Shown here piece by piece: positions 10,702-20,639 of a DNA stretch of 64,000 bases (positions within the stretch are counted from its first letter, which is position 1; each line of letters begins with the position of its first letter). The notes beneath the pieces were generated by a model. That model saw only the letters and a list, made by a program, of their open reading frames with translations, was not told where the DNA came from and searched no databases. The stretch is from Medicago truncatula (lineage: Eukaryota > Streptophyta > Magnoliopsida > Fabales > Fabaceae): NCBI RefSeq assembly GCF_003473485.1, contig NC_053042.1:36918762-36982761 (forward strand). Direction: 5' to 3'. A program made the translations under genes and the position numbers.

Positions 10702-11495
10702 GGATCCGTTTATATTTTAACTACATTAATGACCTTTTTATAACAAAATTTGTACACCATTATTTTACAACAATTTTGATGGTACACTAAAAAATTCTAA
10801 CGTATCGGCATATCCCATTGAAATACCTAAATCATAGATAAAAGAGTTGTTTTAAAACAAATATTTTTTATCATTTACAATTATAATACCTATCTTTATT
10901 TTGTTTAAAGAAAATTAAATCCCATTGATCAAAAGTGAATTTCTTTTATTCTTAATTTTTCTGAATTTTTATTATTCATAAAAGTTAATATTTATTATTT
11001 TTTAAGATAAAATGCAAAAAAGTTAGTACGATTCTTATAGACAATGAAGACAATTTCAATGGTACACTCTAAAACTTGAGTGTATTGGACATCTAATCTT
11101 TAAATTAATAGTTAAATTTTTGTTTTTTCAATTTTTTCTCTATAATTTAAAATTATAATAACTAAATCTTATTTACCAAATGTATTCGGGAATAATAATT
11201 ATTTATTTTTTTGATAAAGTAAGAGCACAATGATATCGAAGAGAATATATGGTTGCACAACTAGACTCTAATTATTTGTGCACGTATATATTATTAAAAT
11301 AAAATACATAAGAAAAAAAACTGGGAGACATAAATCTAACCTAGTAAATCCACACCAAAGTGTACGTTGAACCGAAATGTGTAATACTAAAAATTAAAAA
11401 AAAACACTAATAGTTCAACCTTTAATTAATTCTAAAACTAATCAAAGGTCTTTATCTTCATAACTGTAACCGGTCTAAATTCAATCATGAAGATT

Positions 11496-11570
<75 letters not shown>

Positions 11571-12180
11571 CCTTCTCTGATTTCTTTGGCATGGTGATCA
11601 CAACATAAACTTTGAATCTTACAGATCTCAACAGATCCAGGATAAAATCAGAAGCCAAAACAGGAAGATGATCACAATACCTGTGAGACAAATCGTTGAA
11701 ATTTTTTCTGAATTTTTATGTCTCTTAATAATGAACATTGATAATTTTTTTAGAATAAAACATAAAATATTTGATATTATTTTTATAAATAATGAAATGA
11801 TCATTAATTTATTGATTTATGTAATAAGTGTAGGGGTACACTTCGATTTATGAGTGTACCCAAGCACAAATTCAATGTGAGGACAATGGGGTCACCCGAC
11901 CCTACTTGCCTCCACTTGGTTATTGTGTTTTTAACCTAAAATAATATATTTATCCAGTTTGATCCCATTTATATTGTATTATTGTTTTTACATAGTTCAT
12001 TCATAACATTAAAAAAAATTACAAAACTAAGAAGGATCCTAATAATGAGTGTTCTAAGAACACTTGTTAAGAAATTAAAAGAAATTATTCTTAATGGAAA
12101 GTTGTTATAATTATTATATCGATAAAAATAACGCTTATTTTTAAAATAAAATTTTCTTTTATGAAATCTTTAACCAATTC
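10702..12180. other. Array spacer with TACACTC-type repeat and an (AT)n tract
   Basis: No gene is visible. The segment around 11040-11130 (GACAATTTCAATGGTACACTC…GAGTGTATTGGACA) is a diverged copy of sequences at about 16720-17000 and 23450-23740, so it is part of the duplicated ERF flank. A further related piece lies at 10780-10990. Confidence 0.55.
11499..11565. repeat. (AT)n microsatellite
   Basis: About 33 uninterrupted AT dinucleotides within the array spacer. Confidence 0.95.
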
Positions 12181-12183
12181 TTA

Positions 12184-13019
12184 ACACTGTGTTTGGTAGA
12201 GGTGATTTATGAGAGAGAGAAATAGGTGAGAGAGATACAAAAGAAATGCAACATTTCTTCTGTTTGGTACAACAGAGAATTAGAGAAGAGAGAAGAGACA
12301 GGCATGGGTCCCACTACTTTTAGGACTCTCTCCAAACTAGCAGAGAAAGAGGGAAGAAAGATCCACTTTTTTGTCATCTTCCACATTTACCCTTTGCTTT
12401 TTTCTCTCTAATACTTGTTTAGTTTGATTTTTTTTTCTTTCAAAATTAGTTAGGCCAAAACATATGATTACCGAAAATAAAAATAAAAAGAAGTATCAAA
12501 CATAAATCCATTGTAACGTAGGTTAATATTTTTCTTTGAAAAAGGAATAAGTTAGTTATCAAAACAAAATACAAAAAAAAATTATAACAAAAAAAGATAC
12601 AAAATTATCATGTCATAATTTTTTATTTTAATAGTGAATTCAACGCAAACATAAGTATACTGAATATTACATTTAATAAAAATATTAATAAGTATACCAA
12701 ATAATACATTTTATTAATTACGTTGCATTTTAAAATAATTTTATTTAGAAAATCAATAATAAAATATTATACATTAGTTTTTTTAATTGAAGGATATTTT
12801 TGTCCTCTCATAAATAATTACATTTCTCTCTTCTCACTTTCTATCAAACCAAACAAGAGAAGAAAGAGAGAGACACTTCTTTCATTCCTATTTCTTATCT
12901 CTTTCTCTTATTCCAAACAATGCCTCATTTCTTCTCTATTTCTCACATCTTTCTCTCTTCTCTTACTCTCTCTCACCTGTTTCTCTCTTCTCATTTTCTT
13001 CTCACAACCAAACACACCC
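12184..13019. mobile_element. PIF/Harbinger-type (Tourist-like) element, about 836 bp
   Basis: The ends are inverted and read (A)CACTGTGTTTGG on the left and CCAAACACACCC on the right, with TTA duplicated outside (12181-12183, 13020-13022). The left arm is purine-rich (GAGAGAGAAATAGGTGAGAG) and the right arm carries its pyrimidine-rich complement over roughly 100 bp. The TTTGG motif recurs internally. There is no transposase, so it is non-autonomous. Confidence 0.75.
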
Positions 13020-13480
13020 TTAAAGAATATCATTACCAAGATCATAAAATTACTATTATATTCTAAACTATTCTTATATTTGTTGAAAAGACTCTCTCAT
13101 TGACACTGATGATTGAAAAAATAATTAACTAGGGTTATATTTTTGCTACTCCACTAGAAATGAAAAAATATTTTAAATAAATCAAAATTTTAAAGAAATT
13201 ATAATCTTAACTTATATAATTTTTTCATGCTTACGTATTTATATATTTTTATATAAATTTTTATGATATAACTTTAATCCCATCTATTAAAATTTCTAGA
13301 CTCATCACTTAGTATACCATAGAAGCTTCCAATGATATAATTGAAAATATAAAAAAATCAACAAACGACTATTTATTTCATAAAAGTAATGGTTAATTTT
13401 TTAATTTATAAAAGAAATATATCGATATACTTCAATTTTTGAGTCTACGGTAAAAGTTGTTCTCACCTTAAAAAAAATTG
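13020..13480. other. AT-rich spacer
   Basis: Nothing coding is seen. It carries a diverged version of the duplicated array flank (…AGTATACCATAGAAGCTTCCAATGAT) that also occurs near 17110. Confidence 0.45.
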
Positions 13481-13857
13481 GTCTAACCATACATGTATTT
13501 CAATTAAATGTAGTGATTTGACCTTATTTATAAATATCTATATTGTGCTTCTCTCAAAAAAAAAAAAATCTATATTGTGCTACAAACAGTTTCCATGTAC
13601 AAATCTGGTAAAATAACAATAATAATAATAATAATTATTATTATTCCTTCAAAAAAATATTATTATTATTGTTGGTTTTGTTGTTATTATTATTATTATT
13701 AAAATATATTTTATTTCTTAAAAATTTGGTCAAATTATACATGTATTTCAATTAAATGTAGTGATTTGACCTTATCAATATCTATATTGTGCTACAAACA
13801 GTTTCCATATACAAATTTGGTAAAATAGTTTTTAATATTCTTCACATTATTATTTTA

Positions 13858-13944
<87 letters not shown>

Positions 13945-13952
13945 ATTTGACC
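13481..13952. repeat. Tandem duplication (about 248-bp period) upstream of ERF-a2
   Basis: The block ATACATGTATTTCAATTAAA TGTAGTGATTTGACC (shown in two parts) begins near 13489 and recurs near 13737. Each copy runs on through CTATATTGTGCTACAAACAG and GTAAAATA into ATT or TAA repeats. Each copy carries a TTGACC W-box (13518-13523, 13766-13771). The other array genes have a single copy of this block. Confidence 0.8.
13866..13944. repeat. (ATT)n microsatellite
   Basis: About 26 ATT units. A shorter ATT-type run lies at the same relative place upstream of most array copies. Confidence 0.95.
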
Positions 13953-14090
13953 TTATCTCACTATTTTAATCAGAAAAGTGGTAAGATACACATATTATTT
14001 AATTAAAAATTTCTAATAACCTGTCTATAAATAACCTGCCTGCTAACAACAAAACCAAGAAAACTAAGAAAAACAAAAAATTTAGCTACC
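13945..14090 (+). promoter_or_regulatory. ERF-a2 conserved proximal promoter and leader
   Basis: This block is shared by five array genes. It holds a TTGACC W-box (13947-13952), ATCTCACTATTTTAATCA, then TATAAATA at 14026-14033 and an A/C-rich leader (AACAAAACCAAGAAAAC) ending in the start codon about 65 bp after the TATA box. Confidence 0.75.
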
Positions 14091-14486
14091 ATGAGTGAAG
14101 ATGGACCAAGGAGAGAGGCCACAGACGGCGGCGGACATGTCAAGTACCAAGGCGTGCGCCGCCGGCCATGGGGAAAGTTTGCAGCCGAGATTCGTGACTC
14201 CAATAGGAAAGGTCAGAATAAGGTGTGGCTAGGAACTTTCAACACTGCTGAGGAAGCAGCTAGAGCTTATGATAGAGATGCTTTTAATATGAGGGGTTTT
14301 TTAGCAATCCTAAATTTCCCAAATCAGTACAATATGTTTGCTGGTGCAGCTTCTGATTCTGGTTCATCATCTTCAAGGATTGCAAATGCTGGCAATGGAA
14401 GTCAAGTGTATGAGTTTGAGTACCTGGATGATAATTTATTGGAGGATCTTCTTGATGTTGAGGGGAAAAAGAATACAGGACCCTGA
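14091..14486 (+). CDS. ERF-a2: small ERF transcription factor with EDLL motif
   Basis: This is an intronless 131-residue ERF, presumably a nuclear activator. The AP2/ERF domain runs from Y19 to about residue 77 ([18 protein letters not shown] … AILNFP). Two oddities stand out. The first DNA-contact Arg (R147 of AtERF1) is Gln20. The loop before the Trp strand has one extra residue (RKGQNKVW instead of RQGQRIW), which puts Lys where the contact Arg normally sits. Asp replaces Ala in YDRDAF. Most other contacts (R23, R25, W27, E33, R35, W46) remain, so GCC-box binding may be weakened rather than lost. The EDLL motif [17 protein letters not shown] is intact near the C-terminus. ERF-a3 shares the extra residue and the Asp, making them sister copies. 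Confidence 0.92.
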   Translation: MSEDGPRREATDGGGHVKYQGVRRRPWGKFAAEIRDSNRKGQNKVWLGTFNTAEEAARAYDRDAFNMRGFLAILNFPNQYNMFAGAASDSGSSSSRIANAGNGSQVYEFEYLDDNLLEDLLDVEGKKNTGP

Positions 14487-15232
14487 AAATTTAATAAACT
14501 AGTAATAATAAACATTATAATAAATGTTACTCATGAAGATAATGTTACTTAGCTACTATACAAACTAGCAATTATGCACGTCTGTGTGTAATTCACCTAG
14601 TTGATATGGTACTTTAAAATGCGTAATAACTAATAAAGTTTTTGAAGATTGGTAAAAATTAATATTCCTATGACTTTTAATTATTAAGAGTGCATTCATT
14701 CAATTAGTTATGGCTTGTTTGCATGTTTACTGTCATTTTTCCTGTTAACAAATTAAAAGTTTGTGTTAATTGATTAAGCATCGTCCTCTTCTCCCTCTCA
14801 TTTTTTTTTTTTCACAAAAAAAATATGCATGTGTAGATACTCTTTTCGTCTTGTAATGAGGGTAATATTTGAAAGAAAAAAAAATGATGTGTGGAAAATT
14901 GTTAGAACAATATAATTGTTGGAACAATATAATTGTTGGAAAATTGTTGTATGAAAGGAGTCTTTGAGATGATTAAACCATATGATTTTGCGAGATATTA
15001 TTGTTTTGTTGATTATCTTATGAAGTACAGAGTCACGTTCATGAAAGAGAATAAAGGAAGAAGAAGAAGAAGCGGTAGGGAAAGTAAGAAGGAGACACGC
15101 TGAACAACACCAGTGGGCACGTGACATTTTAAGTGGAGTTTTAATCCCAGCCATTCCTTTCAATCATGTGGTTAACATTTCATCCTCTCACCCTCTCATT
15201 TAAAAAACCCTCTCATTTGAAATGCCATTTGA

Positions 15233-15290
<58 letters not shown>
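14487..15290 (+). other. ERF-a2 3' flank with conserved polyadenylation region
   Basis: It is collinear with the ERF-a1 3' flank through CTAATAAAGTTTTTG (near 14630) and TTATGGCTTGTTTGCATG. Further on there is a short tandem repeat of AATATAATTGTTGGAA-type units (14900-14950). No open frame here looks like a gene. Confidence 0.6.

Positions 15291-15291
<1 letters not shown>
15236..15291. repeat. (AT)n microsatellite split by a foldback element
   Basis: A TA-alternating run immediately precedes the element at 15294-15559, and a second AT run (15559-15586) follows it. This suggests insertion into one AT tract. Confidence 0.8.
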
Positions 15292-15293
<2 letters not shown>

Positions 15294-15554
15294 TTTGTTA
15301 GGATACACCCACTAGTTTTTATTTAGGAGTGTTTTAGCAAATATAACTAAAAAGTTGTTAAGTACACCTTAAGGTGAATGTTGCTAAAACACACCTGGGT
15401 GTATGTTAGCAAATCATATGGCCATTTGCTAGAATACACTCATTTATTTTTTAGAATATGTGTTTTAGCAAGTTATAATTAAAAAGTAGTTAAATGCATC
15501 TTAAGGTGTAGCTTGCTAAAACACTCCCACATAAAAACTAGTGGGTGTGTTCTA

Positions 15555-15559
<5 letters not shown>
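15294..15559. mobile_element. Foldback MITE, 266 bp
   Basis: The left arm TTTGTTAGGATACACCCACT and the reverse complement of the right arm, TTTGCTAGAACACACCCACT, match over about 48 bp and continue with GTGTTTTAGCAA. The internal phrase CTTAAGGTG occurs in both halves, so nearly the whole element is an inverted repeat. Confidence 0.8.
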
Positions 15560-15585
<26 letters not shown>

Positions 15586-15607
15586 GTTTGATAAAGTAAA
15601 AGTACTA

Positions 15608-15884
15608 CTACCTCCGTTCTTTTTAATTGTCTTTTTTTGACATTTTACACAAACCAAGACAATCAATAATTATTACTACTTTTGATGCAATAAGTTGTAC
15701 TTTTACTATAATGACCTTATTCATTTAACATCTCATTTCATATATTTCTCTCTCCGCAATAAATAACTAAGGATAATATTGGTAAAACAACATTTAATGT
15801 TGCATTGAACTTTGAAAGTGACAGTTAAATAAGAACAACAAATTAATTTCTTTAAAAGAGACACTTAAAAAGGAACGGAGGGAG
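15608..15884. mobile_element. Stowaway-like MITE, 277 bp
   Basis: The left end CTACCTCCGTTCTTTTTAAT and the right end AAAAAGGAACGGAGGGAG are inverted, with TA at 15606-15607 and 15885-15886. Confidence 0.85.
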
Positions 15885-16249
15885 TATCTTATTTCTGGTT
15901 GAAATATGTGGGATCCCTTTTATTGGTTTGAGTATTGTTTTTTAGTTATAGCTTTCTTTGTTTTGTGTGTTTTGTATTATTTTGTAATTGAATTTGTGAA
16001 CTCTTAAGTTCTACCCTTTCATTTGGTTAATATATTTTATTTTGACTTCTTAAAAAATTGTCTTTAATCATACACAAATGTAATACCATTAAATCAATAA
16101 GTCATGTCATTTCTCATTTGATCTAATAGCAAATTGTCGATCTAATGCAATACATATATCATTTATGTACTATAGAATTAACATGGCATAGGACGATTGT
16201 GTTAAAATTAGTGTTATAGTCTTTTTTCAATGTAGTATTAAAAAAAAAA

Positions 16250-16304
16250 TTGTGTGAGCTCTAGCCACTAGGCTACTTGACCAAAAAAAAAAAAAAAAAA
16301 AAAA
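16250..16304 (+). mobile_element. 5'-truncated SINE with poly(A) tail
   Basis: It reads TTGTGTGAGCTCTAGCCACT AGGCTACTTGACC (shown in two parts), then about 22 A. This equals the 3' half of the full-length SINE at 54347-54481. The paralogous site near 23005 lacks it. Confidence 0.8.
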
Positions 16305-16554
16305 TTATCTCAGTCACTATCATGTCAAAATGATGGTGGATACATTAATATCGGTTAATTGGGTAAATTTTATATTCTCTTTCTTCATTTTTTTATAAAA
16401 CTCTTTTATTTATTTATAATTTATGTTAAATAGTCAAGTTTTTCCTTTCTTTTTATTTAAATAAGTGATTTTCACATTTATTTAATTTTTTCTTTCTTTT
16501 ATGTGACGTTATTTGTCTTATGGTGTGAGTTATGCTTATGAGTACTCAATAACT

Positions 16555-16640
16555 TTTTCTATATAATCTGCAATTTAGACCTCAATCTCTACATATATAA
16601 CGCAAAGATCTTATCATCTAAGTTATGCTTATGACTACTC
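16555..16640 (-). mobile_element. Degenerate SINE head
   Basis: The + strand carries the reverse complement of a tRNA-like head: TTTAGACCTCAATCTC (B-box side), an ATATATAACGCAAAG spacer and CTAAGTTATGCTTAT (A-box side). The copy at 23283-23412 is its paralog, so the insertion predates the block duplication. Confidence 0.5.
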
Positions 16641-17546
16641 AATAACTTTCTTTTTCACCCTCTTTTTTGCACCAAAAAATAACTTTCTTTTTCAACAAAA
16701 TGTGTGTAATTATTTTATGACAATTTCAATGATACACTCGAAAATTTTGATAGATAAATGAATTGTTTGTAGAAAAAAAATCCAATCATTATCAATTATA
16801 ATAACTAAATATTATTTTTCTTAAAAAAAAACTATAAATCTTATTCACATGAATTTTTATTATTTTGAATCACACCCGATCATTAATTTTTCAGAATTCT
16901 TATTTTCATCACTCACTGCACTAAAAAAAATTCAACAATGAAAACAATTTCAATTGGGCACTCAAAAAATAGAGTGTATCCGTACACCCAAATTTCAAAT
17001 TAATAATTAAATGAGTTTTTTTAAATATTTATTTTCTATCATTTATAATTATAATAACTACTTATTTACAAAAAATGTTTGCAGGATAAAATTTAATTTT
17101 TTTATGATTTATGAAGCAAGTGTACATAAGCTTCCAACGATATTTCCTTAAATAAAAAAGTCATCAAATAATTTATTATTCCCCTTTAAAAAAATTATTT
17201 TTTAAAAATAATCGTTAATTTATCGATTTATAAAATAAGTATATCTGTATATTTTTATTTACATGTCTACCATAGAAACTCCCCTATTTCACATCTTGTT
17301 GCCATTCTCACCCTAAAAATATTGTCTTAACTATAATGTAATTCAATGAAATGTAGTGATTGGATTTGTAAAATAAATGTAGTGATTTGACCCGGTCAAT
17401 ATCTAGATTGTGCGAAAAACAGTTTCCATATAAATGTTGGTAAATAGTTTTAAATATTCTTCTCATTATTATTATGATTTTAATTTGACCATATCTCACT
17501 ATTTTAATCAAAAATATAGTAATCAACTTATGATTTTAATTTCACC

Positions 17547-18434
17547 GAGTCAAGATCCGTTGACAGCAGATGTCAACGGATTCGTTGACACCAAATCACA
17601 ACTATTTATTAAAATTGATCTAAAGGTTCATAATTATTTACTTAAACCTTAATGTGATCTCTGTTTGATTGGCTCCCATAATTAATGATTGATTTTCTCT
17701 TTCATATCTCTCGTTGCGAAAAATAAGTGATTATCCTTCATCTTCTTTAACTGATCAAGCATGTTTTCCTCACAACAAACCAAGTTCCATTTTTATTCAT
17801 AACCTATTTCATTTTTCATTTTTTGACAAGATTAATAAACTATTTCATATCACCATCAATAAAAAATTAATTAATTCATTCATTCATTGAATTAAAAACT
17901 GGAATCCCATGCCAATAATGATGAAATATCATAATTCTTTCAATTATCTATTTCTAAATTAGTTTTTTTTTTTTACCAAATTTTTGAATTAGTTTTGTTA
18001 TGTCAAGAACGTTCCTGTGCACATTGTAAATGCCTTTTTTTTTTTTCTTCAGAACATGAACCTACAAATTTATACTATTGGCATGTGGGTTTTTATTTGT
18101 TCAAAGAAATGGTGTAATTTTAATTTGTGGATGTCGAGAAGGTTCCTCTCCAAATTCCACTTTTAGTTGTTGTTTACCTCATTCTCTTCAATAAGCTTCC
18201 CCTTTTGATTGAATTTAATATGTAAAAAGCAAATAGACATTAAAGGAGGGACAAGAGACGATTGTAATCTGGAAACATAATCACAGTAGCGTTAAAGGAA
18301 AGATCAATACAGTGTAAAAGGAGTCCACTCAAGTTATCACGTAGATAAATCGTAGCCGCTTGATTAAAAATGTAGACGGATAGGATTTGGTGTCAAACTA
18401 AAGTTTGACACCTGGTGTCAACGGATCCTGACTC
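17547..18434. mobile_element. MULE-type non-autonomous element, 888 bp, in the ERF-g1 promoter
   Basis: The inverted ends are GAGTCAAGATCCGTTGACA (left) and GAGTCAGGATCCGTTGACA (reverse complement of right). The 9-bp target duplication AATTTCACC is perfect at 17538-17546 and 18435-18443. It splits the conserved block that in other copies reads ATTTTAATTTGACC-ATATCTCAC, leaving 193 bp before the start codon. No transposase frame is visible. Confidence 0.9.
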
Positions 18435-18627
18435 AATTTCACCGTATCTCACTATTTTGGTAAAATAGTTTTAAATATTCTTCTCATCATACATATAATT
18501 TAATTAAAAACACTAATCAACTTACTTATAAATAACCTTACCTACAAACAACAACAAAACCAAGAAAAACTAACCAAATTCCTTCAAAACAAAGAAAAAC
18601 TAACCAAAACAAAATTATTAAGCTACC
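18435..18627 (+). promoter_or_regulatory. ERF-g1 residual proximal promoter
   Basis: The conserved ATCTCACTATTTT block is retained, but the W-box core has become TTTCACC. TATAAATA is at 18527-18534. The A/C-rich leader contains an internal repeat of AAGAAAAACTAACCAAA. Confidence 0.65.
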
Positions 18628-19025
18628 ATGAACAACGGCGGACATGTACGGTATCGAGGCGTTGTCAGCACGCCTTGGGAAAGTTTGCAGCTGGGATTCG
18701 TGACCCTAACAGGAACGGTCGGAGGCTGTGGCTTGGATGCTTCCACACTAGTGAGGAAGCGGCTAGGGCTTATGATAGAGCTGCTTATAATATGAGTGGT
18801 TCATCAGCAATCCTCAATTTTCCAAATGAGTACAATATTTCTGCTGGTGCTGGTGCAACATCTTATAGCAATGTGTTTGAGTTTGAATACTTGGATCTAG
18901 ATAGCTTGTTGGAGGTTGTTATTGATCATGCGAAGAAAAAGAATAGGGACCCTGAAAATCCAATATACCAGCTAGTAATAAACATTATATTCAATGCTAC
19001 ATATGTTACTTACTATACAAACTAG
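18628..19025 (+). pseudogene. ERF-g1: frameshifted ERF gene of the AAGIRD type
   Basis: The start codon at 18628 aligns with the paralogs, but eight codons (the SGSRGGAK part) are missing in frame. The AP2 domain begins [11 protein letters not shown] and then loses frame, because a four-G run (TGGGGAAAG in paralogs) is three G here. The ATG frame would stop after about 53 codons. The rest of the AP2 domain ([20 protein letters not shown] … SSAILNFP) and an EDLL-like tail ([16 protein letters not shown]) continue in the next frame from about 18678. A second G-run loss near 18945 removes the usual stop and extends the frame to 19025. Contact residues are already changed (R150 to Val, R152 to Thr, E160 to Gly equivalents). 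Both lesions are homopolymer length changes, so a sequencing artefact remains possible. Confidence 0.85.
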
Positions 19026-19507
19026 TAGTAATTATGCACGTCTGTGTGTGTAATTCACCTAGTTCATATGGTGATTTAAAGTGCGTAATAAAAATTGAGT
19101 TTTTGAATGTTGATGCAAATTAATGTTCATGGGACTTTTAATTATTAAGAGTGCATTCATTCAATTAATCATGGCTTGTTTGCATGTTTACCGTCACTTT
19201 TCCTTTTAACAGATCAAAGTTTTGTGTTAATGGATTAAGCATTTGTCCTCCTCTCCCTTTTCCTAATTTTTCCGCTTGTGTTGTACTTCCGTGCCAACGT
19301 GCCATTCTCGCCCTGAAAATATTGGTTAATTAAAATATATTTCATGAAATGTAGTGATTTGATTTTTCAAAAAAAAAAAAATGTAGGGATTTGACCTTAT
19401 CAATATCTAGATTGTGTTACAAACAGTTTCCATATATAAATTTGGTAATTTTTTTAAAATATTCTTCTCAATATTATTATTATTCTCATTATTATTATTA
19501 TTATTTT
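19026..19507. other. Short spacer between ERF-g1 and ERF-a3
   Basis: It combines the ERF-g1 3' flank (ending TTTGTCCTCCTCTCC) and the upstream block of ERF-a3 (AAATGTAGTGATTTG…, CTAGATTGTGTTACAAACAG, then ATT repeats). These two genes are only about 0.6 kb apart, far closer than other neighbours in the array. Confidence 0.6.
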
Positions 19508-19657
19508 AGTTTGAACATATCTCACTGTTTTATTCAAAAGAGTAGTAAAGATACACATAGAATTTAATTAAAAACTCTAATCAACTTACTTATAAATAAC
19601 CTTGCCTGCAAACAACAAAGCCAAGAAAAACTAATAAAAACAAAAAATTAAGCTACT
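19508..19657 (+). promoter_or_regulatory. ERF-a3 conserved proximal promoter and leader
   Basis: It has the same layout as the ERF-a2 block, with TTTGAAC in place of the TTTGACC W-box. TATAAATA is at 19591-19598 and the A/C-rich leader runs up to the ATG at 19658. Confidence 0.7.
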
Positions 19658-20011
19658 ATGAGTGAAGACGGATCAAGGGAAGGGACCAAAGACGACGGCG
19701 GATATGTCAAGTACCGAGGCGTTCGTGACTCCAATAGGAAAGGTCAGAATAAGGTGTGGCTAGGAACTTTCAACACTGCTGAGGAAGCAGCTAGAGCTTA
19801 TGATAGAGATGCTTTTAATATGAGGGGTTTTTTAGCAATCCTAAATTTCCCAAATCAGTACAATATGTTTGCTGGTGCTGCTTCTGATGCCGCTTCAGGT
19901 TCTGGTTCATCATCTTCAAGGATTGCTAATGCTGGCAATGGAAGAGTGTTTGATTTTGAGTACCTGGATGATAATTTATTGGAGGATCTTCTTGATGATA
20001 ATTTATTTTGA
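19658..20011 (+). CDS. ERF-a3: ERF-derived protein with deleted AP2 N-terminal strands
   Basis: This open, intronless 117-residue frame is the sister of ERF-a2. A clean 36-bp in-frame deletion removes twelve residues of the AP2 domain. VKYRGVR joins directly to [13 protein letters not shown], skipping [12 protein letters not shown] of ERF-a2. The lost segment holds the contact residues equivalent to R152, W154, E160 and R162 of AtERF1 plus most of strands 1 and 2, so GCC-box binding should be abolished. The deletion ends share a TTCG microhomology. The helix ([18 protein letters not shown]), the Ser/Gly linker and the EDLL motif [17 protein letters not shown] remain. The C-terminus is recast as DDNLF, partly repeating the motif. 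It could be a decaying copy or a competitor that retains only the activation surface. No expression evidence is available here. Confidence 0.85.
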   Translation: MSEDGSREGTKDDGGYVKYRGVRDSNRKGQNKVWLGTFNTAEEAARAYDRDAFNMRGFLAILNFPNQYNMFAGAASDAASGSGSSSSRIANAGNGRVFDFEYLDDNLLEDLLDDNLF

Positions 20012-20179
20012 CCCTGAAAATTTAATATACTAGTAATAAACATTATAATCAATTGTACTCATGAAGATAATGTTACTCAATTGTACTCATGCAAATTAAT
20101 ATTCATGTGACTTTTAATTATTAAGAGTGATTTCATTCAATTAGTTATGGCTTATTTGCATGTTAACAAATTAAAAGTT

Positions 20180-20299
20180 CTTTTTTATTTATATTTTATT
20201 TATATATATTTTTTTTTATGGTGGCCAGGGTTCGAACTGTAAACCTTGCATGTATTATACATTGTTCCTACCAATTGAAATAAGCTCACGAGGACCAAT
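20180..20299 (-). mobile_element. tRNA-derived SINE in the ERF-a3 3' flank
   Basis: The + strand shows a T-rich tail, GGTGGCCAGGGTTCGAACTG (B-box) and CCAATTGAAATAAGCTCAC (A-box side). The flanking repeat AAATTAAAAGTT at 20168-20179 and 20300-20311 is the target duplication. The uninterrupted sequence is seen once after ERF-a2. Confidence 0.85.
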
Positions 20300-20552
20300 A
20301 AATTAAAAGTTTGTGTTAATTGATTAGGCATTGTCCTCTTCTCCCTCTCATTGTTTTTTTTTCATAGAAAAATTATCTGCAGATACTTCTTTCGTTTCAC
20401 AATAAGGGTCATATTTATAAAAAAAAAAAATGTTTAATGTGCATAAATAAAATTGTCTTTCACAGAGAAACTTAGTTGTAGAAAATCGTGAAGAATTAAT
20501 ATAGAAAGAGTTGTGAGAGAAAGGCAGCAACCCTATGGCAAATGCGCTGACT

Positions 20553-20585
20553 GGGGGGGGGGGGGGGGGGGGGGAGGGGGGGGGG
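20553..20585. repeat. Poly(G) tract, G22-A-G10
   Basis: A run of 22 G, one A and 10 G sits in otherwise AT-rich sequence. It has strong G-quadruplex potential on the + strand. Its length may be unreliable in an assembly. Confidence 0.9.
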
Positions 20586-20639
20586 TGTCGTAGGTAGCAG
20601 GGAGGATGGTATGTGGCGAGCAGCGGATCCCGTTTAGGG

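Larger units (their letters stand above)
15885..17537. other. Duplicated array flank (a2 block)
   Basis: Sequence from about 15895 to 16240 (TTTTATTGGTTTGAGTATTG … CTTTTTTCAATGTAGTATT) is a clear paralog of 22625-23005. The stretch 16690-17530 parallels 23435-24120 and 30905-31220. There is no gene. This is the backbone on which the ERF copies were duplicated. Confidence 0.7.

Noticed and set aside
12723..13103. 126-residue Ser/Leu/Phe-rich ORF
   Set aside because: It lies in the pyrimidine-rich arm of the Tourist-like element, and its composition explains the open frame.
18675..19025. ERF-g1 as an intact gene starting at 18675
   Set aside because: That position is TTG, not ATG, and it falls inside the AP2 domain. 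Alignment to paralogs shows a one-base loss instead.
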